DNA of 64,000 nt from Anaeramoeba flamelloides (taxonomy: Eukaryota; Metamonada; Anaeramoebidae): NCBI GenBank assembly GCA_027625915.1, contig JANTQA010000036.1:5291001-5355000 (forward strand), written 5' to 3'. The notes beneath the pieces were generated by a model. The model did not search any database, had not been told where the DNA came from, and saw nothing but the letters and a program-made list of their open reading frames with translations. A program made the position numbers and the translations under genes. The stretch's first letter is position 1, and each line of letters begins with the position of its first letter. Positions 47,000-58,952 of the stretch are shown one piece after another.

Positions 47000-49900
47000 T
47001 TAATTAACGGTTAGGTTGATAAGATCTAATTGAGTCAAAAATAAAGAGTTTTCATTTAATTCCAAACTTTCTTCCATTTCTCTTAATTCTTCTATATGAT
47101 TATTACCAACGCCATCATCGATTTCATCGATATAGAAAAATTTGATCATAACCATCCAAGATTCATAAGATTCAGATTGTTCGATACTTGTTTGTTTGGG
47201 ATTTTCTGTGAAAAATTTTCTAAAATATTTGCTCCTTGCTGCCAAAACAACTTTATGAACCTTTATTTCTTTTGATTCTGCAATAATTGTAAAATCTTTT
47301 GTTTTGTCTTGCAAATAATATTTTCTTAAATCAGCAAGAAATCCTTTTTTTTTAGTTTTTTTTTTGATTTTTTTACCTGAAATCCCTATTTCCTTTGCTA
47401 CCTTCTTAACAATTTTCATATTTTCTGATTCTCCTGTGTATAGCCATTCTCTAAATGGTATCATATCATCTTTTTCCATTCGGTTTAAATTGCGCTGGCA
47501 ATCCGTACTGTAGGGCCTTTCACATCGGAATTCAAAAATTGAGGAATTAAAGTCGGTAGTATTCATTTTAGAATCGGAAAGATTTGAGTTGTCAATTAAT
47601 TGTCCAAAATCTTCAATAATTGAATTGAATTGTATAAAAATTTGATCTATTTCTTCTGATTGATATAAATCTTGAATTTTTAATTTCTCTGTCCCATTCT
47701 ATTATGATATTAAACATTAATATAATTATACACACATGTATAATATTATATGTACAAATAGAAAGATAGATTGCAAAATTTTAGAAATGAGAATTAGTTC
47801 CAAATTAATATGATTCTGTAAAAAAATAAAAAAAAACTACTTACGGTCTAATTATTAACAATTTTTGATTGTAAAAAGAATATGTTGATAATATGAAAAT
47901 AAAAGAAAAATAATGAAACATTAGCAAAATAAAAAATTAAAAAATGGATTTTTTTGAAAAATTATATAATTTAAGAGATAATATAATAATATTCATGTAT
48001 ATTAAATTTACCACATCAAGAGTTGGATCTGCGCCATAATAAAGTAGCATTTGAATTGATTCTAAACAAGGTTCTTCATTTGAAACTAAGAGATGGAGAG
48101 GGCAATAATTTTGAAAATCACTTAATATTTGTAAATTTCTTTTGGAGATATTTTTTTTAAATGAAATTGGTTTATTGACCATTTTTGGACTTATTCGATC
48201 AAGAAGAAGTTTTAAAACCTTTGGTTCTTGATTTCCTTCGCATGCTGAATGCAAAGGTGTTTTTTTCTAAAGAAATTTTATAATTATTGATGAAAAATAA
48301 TAAAAAATTAAAAAATCTTGAAAAAACAGGAAACAAATAAAATAAAAAAAAAAAAAAAAACATTAAAATACTTACTGACTGGATAATAAAAATTAGTATT
48401 GGTATAAATTAATATATTGTAATAAATTTTATTTAAAAAAAAAATTAAATTTGATCATTTTGAAACCATTTTTTTTTTAAAAAAAATAAGTAAATATTTA
48501 CTGGGATCTATTAATTAAGAAAGACAATAATAAATTGATAAGAAAATAAAATGAAATAGAATTAAATTAGATAATAAGAAAACTATATTTTAATGTTCAA
48601 GATAAAAAATTAAAATGAAAATAAAAAAATGAATTTACAATTTCTGAAAGTGGATTAGATCCATTGTTAAGCAAAAGTTTGATTATGCCCGGACTACATC
48701 CATGAAAGCAAGCTCGGTGAAGTGGTGTTTGTTTCTATTACAATTTATTATTATTATTATTTGTTAAAAAAAGAGAATTATTTTTGATAATTAAGAACTC
48801 TCATTTTAGAATTCAAAATCTTTATTACTTACAGTCTATGATATTTAGAAAGAACAAAACAATAAGAAAACATTTTTTATCCATTCAAAAATTATAATTT
48901 ATATTTTCCGATTATTCTTAAAATCAAATTTCAAAAAAAAAAAAATAAATAAAAAATTTGAATCTTTTAATCTTATAATTTAAAAAATCTAAGAAAATTA
49001 TCGTTGATTTTAAGCATTTTTTATATTAAATATTTTTTTTTTTTTTTTAAAAAAAAGCTAAAAATATTTTTGAGAATGAAAAGTATTTTAAGAATAATTT
49101 TTTTAAAAAATTAAAATTTTTGAATGAACAAAAATAAATAAATAAATAGTAAAATTATTAAAGATGTAGATATAAGAAAAAAAAAAAGAAATAATAAGTG
49201 ATTAGTAAAATAAGGCTTGTATTTGAAATTGTCTGTTGAAATAAATGCATTACGATCTATTAAAATAATAAAAAAATAGATAATAAAAAATAGAAAAATA
49301 AAAAAATAAGAGTAAATATTATTTAATAATAATAATAAAAAATTGGATAGATTCTTTTTTGTTTTTTGAAATTGAAAAAATTGATAGGTTTTAATAATTG
49401 AATAAAACAAAAAGAGAAAAATAGATGAACTAATAAAATTCTGTAATTAAATAAGTATCTTGTTGAATAACTAATTCATTTCTATTTTCAAAAAAAATAA
49501 TTTAAAAGTCTCACATAAAATGTATTTAAACGAGTATTTTGAGTATAAAAGGAAAAAATCCGGATTTTGAATAACATTTATTTTTAATTCTTTTTTCTAA
49601 CATTAAAAAACAGTAATCTATGTTACGAAGCAAATGGTTCAAAAATTCAGAGAATTAAAAAGGGGGATTAAAAATGGGAAACAATTCATCATTGAAAGAT
49701 TTACTAATGGAAGAATTTTTCAAACAGAAATAAAACGCAAGTTGTAATTTTTTCGAAAAGAAAAAAAAAGAAAAGAAAAGTAAGAAAAAAATTTTTAGTT
49801 CGTAAATGAAAAATTAAAGAACAAATTTTTTTTTGAAAGCTGAATTGAATGACACGAATGTGTTAAGCAACTATAGGCCTTGTAATAAAAAACAAAATTC

Positions 49901-52900
49901 CAAAACAATTACGTACCAAAAATAAATCGATTAAAATAAAAGACCAAAAGTGTGGAAAAATAATATTTTTTATTGTATGGCTCAAGATCTAATTTACTTG
50001 GAATTTCAAAGGTTTATTATTCCATTCCAAGTAACTTTTGTTTTGTCATTGAGATCTTTCAATGAAATTTTATTTGTTTTTTTTTTTTACCTAATTTTTT
50101 TGAAAAAAAATTGGAGAATAACTTTCCAAAAAAAGTGATTGAAAAAAAAAATGCAAAACTCCGGAGTTTTTGTTTTTATACCTACACAGGTACTTTAAGG
50201 ATCAAAAACATTAATATTTTTTCAAAAACTATATTTAAAAATATTATACTTTTACGTAGTTTGCTTGATCCAAAAATTTTAAAATAAATTCCCAAGCAGG
50301 AATACAACTTAAACATAGTCTCGGATTTAATTGCTTCGTTTGGTTTGAAAAAGTTGAACGAAAAAAATGAAAAAACAATTATTTTTCTATTAATTTGTGT
50401 GTAAAAAGTTTTTTATTTTAGTTAAACTGCTTAATTTTTAATTCATTGATCTTATATTGCCTTTTTGGTGATAATTTGATTTTTAAAATTTTTCGAAAAG
50501 GTTGATTTTGTTTTCTAATTTTCTTTTTTCTCTCAAAACAAACTGTTTTTTCAATTTTCGGACAACAATATTTTTCTATCAAATAAAATCTGAGTTTTTA
50601 ATTATCATAAAATATCTGCTTGCTTATTACCCAAAAGAAGGAATTGGTGTTTATCAGGGAGATCCGTTATCTCCTTTATTATTTGGATTTATTTCTCATT
50701 TTCTCTTTATAAAAAATCAAATCGCTAGTAATACATGTACAAATGTTTGCTGATGATCTGATTTTACTTTTGAAAGGATCATTGATAGAAATCAATTTTC
50801 AATTACGAAAAAATATATATAATATTAAGAGATTTCGGAATGAATCCAAATAATGATAAAACGAAAAAAAACTTTAATTCCAAAGGATATTTTATATCTT
50901 GGTATTTGGATAGAGTAATAAACAAATTCATTTAAAATTGAATCTTGATAAATTTATGACAAATTTCAAAAAATTAATCAATATCTTACAACAAAAAAAA
51001 TTTTTTCTAATGGATTAAAAAATTCAGTTTTTTAAAGCTGTATTACATTCACCAACTATTATATGGATTAGAAATATTTGATTTGACAAAAACAGATTTT
51101 GAAGATATTGATTCTTGGATGAATAAAAAAAATTACCCAAATTTTTATTAATCAACCCACACTCTCCTAGGCTTATTTATAGAGCATAATCAAAAATTGA
51201 TCCTGTAAGAATAACAATATGTAAAAGAAGATTTAAGTTAATTCAATAATTAAAAATCCCCCGTTTTGATGAATTAATTAATTATCTCCCTTTTAGAAAA
51301 TTAGAATTTGAAAATATTAATTTACACTCCTAAAATTTAAAACAACTAGAAATTGATCGAGAAAATTTCAGAATTAAAAATTTCGAAAATAGTACGAGTT
51401 GGAAAGTTCAAAAATATTGAAAAATAATTTCTATTCAAAATAATATTAACATACAGTCGTGCCATCAAGTGCTGTCAAGTGCCTAGGTTTTCTTGAGGTT
51501 TTCTGTTTTATTTGTTAAGTGTTCTAGGTTTTTTTGAGGTTTTCTATTTTATTTCGAAAATCTATTGATTTTCGTTAGGTTTTTTTGAGGTTTTCTATTT
51601 ATTTGTGAAGTGTTCTAGGTCTTTTTGAGGTTTTCTATCTATTTGTGGAGTGTTTTAGGTTTTTTTTACTTTTTGAAATAAACAAAAAACTCAAAAAAAC
51701 CTAACGAGGCTTTTTTTTAATTTTTGAAATTAAAAGAAAATTTATGAAATTTTCCTTTTATTTCTCAAATTAAAAAAAAGCGTATGGCAATTTTCCAGAA
51801 CTCAAAAGAATAGAGAAAAATCTATGATTTTGCTCAATTGTTTTAAAAGTTAGAAAACCTAAATACAAAAGATACTTAAAATGGAAGGGTTCAACTTCAA
51901 TTTTAGAACTCAGAAATTTTACAAATACTCTAAACGGGTATTCTTATGTTATGAATAAAAATAAATCAAAATTTTGTGAATTATGTAAAAAATAAATAAT
52001 TTAGATATCATTGAAGATTTAGACCATTTTCTATGGAATTGTCCAGCCTATGAAAATAATCGCAAAATCTGGATATCTGAATTTTCAAAAATTAACATAT
52101 CTAATATATTAAAAAATAATAATATTTCTAATCTTATTACAAAAAAAGATTCATTGTGTTTATTAGCCTTAGTGAGTAATAAACTTATTTTTGAGTCTTT
52201 AATATAATTCCTAAATAAAAATTTAGAAATAAGGGAAGTGCTGTAGAGTGCAGATGAGTGCAGTAGAGTGCGGTAGAGTGCCATAGAGTGCCTAGGTTTT
52301 TGTTAATTTCTAAAATGAAAAAAAGCCTAACGGGACTTTTCAAGAAATTAAAAAGAATTCAGTAAAATCTTTGATTTTTCTCTATTCTTTTGAATTCTGG
52401 AAAAGCTAATGAAAAGTACCTAAGTTTTTTTTAATTATTGAAATAAACAGAAAATTAAATAAATTTTGGGTTTATTTCAAAAATTAAAAAAAAACTAATG
52501 GCAAACAAGGGGGATTAATAACTCATCCGTTAAATAATAAAAAAAAAATAAATAAAAGCTGAGTTTTTTGTTTTCATTTCATTTTTTGAATTACTTATAT
52601 TGTTTCGGTCGATCAAATTTTTTTTTCAAAGATTGATATTAGGTTAAGGCTGAGTTGTTCAAAATAGAAGAACTCAAATAAAATTAGCCAATGGTATCTA
52701 ACCATTTGATCAATCAATATTCCTAATAGAATTTATACAAATTTACTTGTGCATTTTTTTGTTTTGTTCCCTCCAAAATTTTTAACACACCCTTGACTTA
52801 TTAGTATTGATAATGATTAATTATTTGTTTTTTCTGAGTATTGTAATTTATAAACAAGTGTTAACATTTCAATTAGTAAATGGTTCTAATTTGATATTTC

Positions 52901-54777
52901 TTCTAGAATTGATTAAATAAGATTTTTTTTTTTCAAAAATTGAATTCTGGTGTTTTAAAAATTTTGAATTGGGGTTTCGTTTCTCATTAACAACAAATAC
53001 CAAATACAGAAATTATTCAAATTTCAAATTTAGATTATATTTTTTTTATTAAGAGCGTTTCACGGTTATTTTTTTTTTCTCTCATTTTTAAATAAGAATA
53101 TGGGGTTACCAACTTTAATCTTAATTAAAAGCCACTCCCCAGTTTAACAATTCTGAAAGATATAGAAAATTAAATTAAAGTTAAATACTTCTAAAAACGT
53201 ATATCTAGACGCTCCCTGAATTAGAAGTCACAACCTTAGTCACTTCAAAATTCTCTTCTTACAAGATTAAATGTTTCTAACATTTATCCCTAAACAATAA
53301 AACAATTTTGAAAAAATAGTAAATTTTTGGTATTTGAGAGTTTACCATCTCTTATTTTAATAATTTCCAATAATGGTATTTGAGTAATAACTGAGAAAAA
53401 AGTTTTTGTTCATTTTCCGATTTTTTCTTTTCAATCAGAAACCTTCAATTTAGTAATGTTTTTATTGATCTCTTTTTCTTAGAATGTTTTGTTCTTTTTT
53501 ATTCGATTTATTGATATATTTTGAGTGAAATTAACCCTCAATCGAACGAATGAAGTATTTCAAAATTCAAAAAATAATAATCAGGCGAAATTTGATATCA
53601 TTTAAATTTCAAATACCATTATTTCAAAATTCCTATTTTTCAACAAAATGAGAAAAGTCGAAAATGAAATTTCATTCATTTTTGGGGAACTCTATAATTA
53701 AATACCAACTTTTGAAAGCGGGACTCATCAGAAATATCTTTAGAAAAGTGCAAAAATTTATAATCAACTATTTTACAAAATTACTCAAATAAAATTGATT
53801 CATTTGTTCATAAGTTTGCGAAATTTTACTAATTTTTTTTTGACTTGTTCATTTCATTTTTCCATTTGGTTTTCAAAACTATTAATTCACTTCTTTGCAT
53901 TATTTTTTCATAAAGAGTTTCTTCAGCTCAATATTAAACCCAAGAGTGATTATACTTTATAAAATACAATTTATTTAATTTAGTTTTATCTAGCTTAAAA
54001 CCTTTGTTTTTAAAAAAAAACAAAAAACACGAAATGCGTCTAGGAAGGCAAAGAATTTCTTTTGGTGGCTGATGAGTTTTATGAAAAAATTTAGAAAAAA
54101 GAAAAAAAAAAAAAAAAAACAAAAAACAAATGATAGAACAATTAATTACATCTTGTGCATTCACATCAGCACCTTGATCAATGAGGTATTGGATAATTTG
54201 AAATCCATCTTCTTCTTGATAAAATCTTGTTGCAATGTGAAGTGGTGTGTCTTTCTAAAATGGGGTTAAATAAAAAAAAAAAAATTGTGTTGGGTTTTTG
54301 TGTTAGGAAAAAAAAAGATCTTCTAATAGAAACAAAAAGAACTACTTACTTTCTAAATTTGAAAGAGAATAAGAATTGAGGTGTTGTGTTTGAGAAAGGA
54401 GAGTGTAAAATAGACTAAAACGGCTTTAATTGATCTTCAATCAAAATTATGATAAAGAAAATCTTACAATCTATTTTGTTTGAGAGAGGAAAAAAAAAAA
54501 AGAAAAAAAAAAAAAAAAAAAGAAAAGAAAAATATTAACACAGTTTTAACAAAATAAAAAAGAAAATAGGATCACTAATTGAATTAATTACATTTTTTGA
54601 ATTCACTATTTCTGGTTTACACAATAATTTAATGAATTCTAATTCACAAGCATACTGAAGAGCACAATGAATTGGAAGATTTTTATTATTGTCTGTTTTG
54701 GATAAGACAGATTCTTTTTTAACTAACTCTTGAATTTTGTCAAGCTTGCCGTTTTTGATTGCTTCGAAAATTGCCAT
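47000..54777 (-). CDS. Ankyrin-repeat/BTB domain protein (6 coding segments, 5 of them clear exon breaks)
   Basis: Exons on the minus strand: 54777-54592, 54254-54150, 48734-48639, 48266-48012 and 47698-47000; all junctions are phase 0, giving 446 residues. The start is the ATG of MAIFEAIKNGKL. Ankyrin repeats run from about residue 1 to 200; each of exons 2-4 begins Lys-x-Thr-Pro-Leu-His (KDTPLHIA, KQTPLHRA, KKTPLHSA) and exons 1 to 3 end at the close of the repeat. The last exon has a remnant of one BTB end (FREWLYTGE, about 296) and then a second BTB core (about 333-406: GFLADL, KDFTIIAESKEIKVHKVVLAARSKYF split over the motif) with an acidic tail. BTB-ankyrin proteins usually act as dimerising adaptors, often for cullin-3 ligases; here that is inference. 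The gene ends in TAA. Intron sizes are 337, 5415, 372 and 313 bp. Confidence 0.9.
51455..51855 (+). repeat. AGTGC/CCTAGGTTTT module inserted within the LINE frame
   Basis: Begins CATCAAGTGCTGTCAAGTGC then CTAGGTTTTCTTGAGGTTTT, repeats the GAGGTTTTCTATTTATTTGT / GAAGTGTTCTAGGT unit three to four times, and ends TTTTCCAGAACTCAAAAGAA. LINE coding similarity resumes after about 51855, so it interrupts the element. Confidence 0.75.
52236..52295 (+). repeat. 10-bp tandem AGTGC array in the LINE 3' end
   Basis: Six units with period 10: AGTGCTGTAG, AGTGCAGATG, AGTGCAGTAG, AGTGCGGTAG, AGTGCCATAG, AGTGCCTAGG. Shorter arrays occur at 16797-16832 (four), 51461-51487 and, on the minus strand, near 10195-10215 (two). 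Confidence 0.9.
52560..52800. repeat. Family D fragment
   Basis: Shares TTCATTTCATTTTTTGAATT, CCATTTGATCAATCAATATT and TTTTTTTGTTTTGTTCCCTCCAAAA-type order (words under 20 bases each) with the middle of family D copies at 19755 and 45975. Ends not found. Confidence 0.5.
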
Positions 54778-55399
54778 TTTTACAACAATGAGAAAAAAAT
54801 AAATATAAAAAAATAAATTTAAATTCCCAAAAGCTTTTGTTGGAATGTTTTTACTTCAAGAAGAAAGTCAACCTCTGAGATTTTGCAGTAGTTTCTTGAA
54901 TCTTTTCGTCTTATTAAAGAATTTCTATCCCTTGATATTTTAATCATGTTCTGAATTTAAGTGGATTAGCAAATTTTATGTTTTGAATGTTTTCAAAATC
55001 ATCTCTTAATTTTTTATGATTTTTTGATTAACCTGATACTTTTTGGGTCGGGTAAACAAGTTGAAGAAACTTAACAACACACTCGGTGTTTAATGTTAAT
55101 GTTCTATTGTTGTTAAAAAAGGTCTTGATTACTTTGTAATAGACCATCAATTGAAATTCGAAAAGAATTTTTTCTAAAATCAAAAAATATTTAAACAGCT
55201 CCAATAATTTATTAACTGGAATCTGATATCATTTAAAACCTCAAATATTCTAGTCAGTTTGTTACCTTGTCGGCCTACTGTTAAAGTATTGAATTTAATT
55301 AAAAACACACATTTTATCAAAAAACTAGGGCAAATAATGAAATCATTTTTTGATCAGACCTTTTTTGAAAAAAATACTTCAAAAATAAATTAAAGATTT

Positions 55400-55585
55400 T
55401 TTAAGGGACTCATCTCGATTAAATTTTTATTACCTAAATTTAATAGAGATTGAGAGAATTTTTTGACAATTACTTTGATTGAAAACCCTGGTTTCTTTTC
55501 AATATTGTAAATAATTCTAGATAAGGAATTCTTATTTAGAAATTGGTCAAAAAAAAAAAAAAAAAACAGAGACTAGTCCCTTAAT
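55400..55585. mobile_element. Small TIR element, family I, copy 2
   Basis: Ends TTAAGGGACTCATCTC and GAGACTAGTCCCTTAA, about 180 bp, in reverse orientation to the copy at 6782. An A-run (55551-55566) interrupts it. Non-coding. Confidence 0.65.
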
Positions 55586-56356
55586 TGTTCACTTTTTAAT
55601 AACTTTGCAGATAATAAAAATTATTGTTTATTAACTGATAGTTGATGAAAAATATTTTTTAAAGATATTTTATAATTTAATCACGAAAAATCTATTTTTT
55701 CTATTAACATTTTTTTTCAAATTTAATAGTAAAAAAATAATTATCATAATTTAGGTTATTTTATTATGATTCAAAATAATTTTAAAGTTAATGATTATCT
55801 TTCAAATTTTAAAATTGAAGATTTTAATTATTAATGCATTATTTATTACTTTATATTTTCGAAAAAAAATATTTTTTTCATTCATAACTCTGAAAATTTT
55901 TTCAAAAAAAAATCTTGAGATTATGTATTTTTGATATATCCTCACCTAATAAACAGTATTTTATATAAAAATTTTGAGAATTGTTGTGACTTTTATTAGA
56001 TAATATTGGGAATTGAAAAAAAAAATGAAAATTTTGAATAATATTTTTTTCAATATTAATAAAAAAAACTTTTTGAAAGGTTATTTAATTGAGTGTAGAG
56101 ATTATTTGAATTTGTTTTATTAATATTCTAAAATATAATCATATTTTTTCAATTTTAAAATAATATCAATTATTTATTTCAAAAGGTGTCTCTAAATTAA
56201 ATTGAAAAATGATTTTTTTTCTTTTTTTGGAATATTTTTTATCATTTTATTTTGTCCTAAGTTTGAGATTTAATATATATCATCAGTTGTTTTCTACATA
56301 TTATTTTAACATTTTTATTTTTTTTTCTTAATGTTCAATCGGAATTTCATCCGTTT

Positions 56357-56556
56357 TACAGTCATTTCCACTTTTAAGGCACAAACTTTCAACGAAATTT
56401 AAGGCGCAAAAAAATCTCAAATTAAAGCACAAAATTTGAAATTTTTTTTTTTACAATTAATTTTACTATATTCATGAATTTTGTACCTTAATTTGAGATT
56501 TTTTTGTGCCTTAAATTTCGTTAAAAGTTTGTGCCTAAAAAGTGGAACTGGTCGTA
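56357..56556. mobile_element. TA-flanked palindromic MITE, family A, copy 4
   Basis: Left TACAGTCATTTCCACTTTTA with AGGCACAAACTTTCAACGAA, and right TTTGTGCCTAAAAAGTGGAA..GTCGTAA. Arms of about 85 bp are well kept, making this the youngest-looking copy. Confidence 0.83.
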
Positions 56557-58901
56557 ACTAATTTGAGTAAAAAAATCCCAAATATGGGTGTTGTTTATTC
56601 AAATTCTGGAATTTTGAAAAAGGGGGTATTTATATCGGTATGATTTTAAAAATAATCTTTTCTTGAAGACATAAAATTATCATAAATATGAAAAAAATAA
56701 TTTATAAAAGATGTGTAAGTGAAATCCAATGGTTAGTTTTGATTAACTTTAATTTTCAGATTTTTTTTTTGTGTGTGGTGTTTTTTCTTTTGTTTTTCCC
56801 GGATTTAAAAGAATCGGGTGAAATATAGGAATTTTTCTTGATTCTTTTGCATTTCGTATAACCCAAAAAATAAAATAGTTATCATCGGTGTTTATTGTCT
56901 TTATCGTTGTATTACTTTAAAATATAGTATTTTTAAAAGTATATGTTATTGTATATGTCTTTGATAGATATGAAACTTGGATTTTTATTTTGAGACACTA
57001 AGATTAAACGTTTTTATCCATATTATTTAGAAAATGTGTAATATTGTTTTTTCCAATTACCTACACATGTGAAAAACTGGTATCTTAATTTTTCAATTTT
57101 TTTTAGATAAAAACGTAATTTTTTCCTTAACTATGATATTTTTTGAGTTTGTGTACAGGAAATATAACAATATAGTCGATCTTTAAAATGGCATTCAATT
57201 CCCGTTAATCAACAATTGTAGGTGTTTGGGTTTATTTTTTGCTTTTGTGAAAAAAGTTTTTTCAATTTTTATTTGATTTTTCTACTCCAAACATCAACGA
57301 TGGTCTATTAAATGGGGTAGAAATCCGCTTAAACCATTGAATACATTACCATCTTTACTCAATTTTGGTTTTGGATACTTAAGAGGTATGATAGTTCATG
57401 AAAAAATCACTCTTTGGTATTAAAAAAAAAACATTAAAAATACAAGTTTCATTTCTACATATCCCTTAGCACTCAATATAACCTAAAAACATTTCAAACA
57501 AAAATTTTAATTTGAAATGTTATCAAAGGATAATAATGTATAGAATTAATAAACAATTATCTTACAAAGAAAATTTTATAATTAAAAATTGTATAGTTAC
57601 TTAAAATAAAAAAATAACTTGTGAAAAAAATTTTCAACATTGGGAATTTTTTTTTGTTATTGTGATTTTATTATTTTTCCAAAATTTGTCAAAAAAAAAA
57701 AATTTTTTTTTTTTGTAAAGTTTGTCTAGACATCAAAAACCTCTTAGTTTTAATAATTAAAACACATCATACTTTACTGGAAATTTTTCTGGGGCCCTTT
57801 GCACCCCAAAATTGCCTAAAATACTTGATTAAATAATTTATTCATTATAAAAGTTATTTTAGCATCACATAGAAAATTTGTTTTATATACTGATTACTAT
57901 TCAATACCAATATCTATATTAGATTCTGAATAATTTAAAAAATAAAAAAAAATATAAATTAAATTTGAAAAAAAAATCAAATTTTTTTTCATTGTAAAAT
58001 TTTACAATTTTTTCAACAAGATTTTTTTTTAATTTTAAATGATTTGGCCAATAGTTCGAGTCAGATTAATAATTGGGTTTTTTTTTTTTTTTTAATATTT
58101 TTTAATTTTTGACTTTTTAAAATCTAGACATAAAATAAACAATTTTGTTGAATTAAAGACCATATATCAGATCTTATTTAACAAGATCTGGATTAATTTA
58201 TTAAGGAAAAATCTAAATATCACAAATATATTATTCAAATTTCTACCAATAACAAAATGCAATAAAAAAATTTGGTTTCAAATAGATTATTTTATTATAT
58301 TTGAATAATATTTAAGAGTTATTTTTTATTTTATTTTTAAATTTAGGTATAAATATTTTATCGATTAAAAAGTAATTTATATTTGTTTTATTCCAATTTA
58401 ATAAATTGAAATTATTATACAATTTTTTTTTTTTTTGATTTTCAATTATTATCTATTGCTTAAATAAAATTTTTAGAAAATTAATCATATTAAAAATTTA
58501 ATTTTGGCCTAAAGAAATAAATTTCATTTTTCTCTTAATTGTATATTTTATTGAAATTTTTTCAAAGTAATTTATTTTTTTATTTATTTTTTTATCATAA
58601 AATTAGCAAAATTGTTTGGTGGTTATTATTAATAAATCAATGTATAGAGTTTTGAATTACTATTAATGTAATAAAATTTCTGATTTAAAAAAATAAAATA
58701 AAAATAAAAATCTTTAAAAAAAAGGTAAAAATGAATAATTATTATTTTTTTTTTCAATTTCAAAAAAAAAATCAATAACTTAACTACTTTATCTTTGAAC
58801 TATTTTGGCTTTTTATTATTATTCAAATCTGGATTAAAGACAAATAAGAAAATTAATATATTAGTAGATCAATATCATTTTAAATCTAATTTAAAAAACT
58901 T

Positions 58902-58952
58902 GATGAAATTTAGGCAAATCCGGGGTGCTAAGGGATATAAGCTAAATTTCAA
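58902..58952. repeat. Small palindrome containing a word shared with the window start
   Basis: TGAAATTTAGGC and AGCTAAATTTCA are imperfect arms around GGGTGCTAAGGGATATA. That 17-base word is also bases 1-17 of the window. It is GC-richer than anything within 1 kb. Confidence 0.45.

Larger units (their letters stand above)
50502..52545 (+). mobile_element. Degenerate LINE (non-LTR retrotransposon), 3' half
   Basis: Encodes reverse-transcriptase motifs GVYQGDPLSPLLFGF (about 50645-50690) and FADDLILLL (50746-50772), which lie in different frames, then a thumb-like region (about 51000-51440) and the C-terminal KFCELCK..DHFLWNCPAY zinc-knuckle type end (about 51970-52055) typical of LINE polyproteins. 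Many stops and shifts: not active. The frame is split by a copy of the AGTGC/CCTAGG module (51455-51855). The 3' region (52236-52545) has six 10-bp AGTGC units, a CCTAGG start and an A-rich tail. No 5' end or target duplication could be fixed. A truncated relative lies at 10068-10432. Confidence 0.88.
48735..54149 (-). other. 5.4 kb intron of the ankyrin-BTB gene
   Basis: Minus-strand donor GTAATTAATT (54149) and acceptor GTAATAG (48735). The flanking exons join as ..GADVNAQD/KQTPLHRA.., a normal ankyrin repeat boundary, so no exon is missing between them. It contains a decayed LINE on the opposite strand (about 50500-52545), a family-D fragment (52560-52800) and AT-rich filler (48740-50450, 52830-54140) with no supported gene. 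Confidence 0.85.

Noticed and set aside
52236-52295. Regular 10-bp repeat as a possible CRISPR array
   Set aside because: No spacers; simple tandem array in a eukaryotic LINE 3' end.
53318-53730. Possible inverted repeat (GGTATTTGAG with CAAATACC)
   Set aside because: Pairing beyond about 15 bases could not be confirmed by eye.
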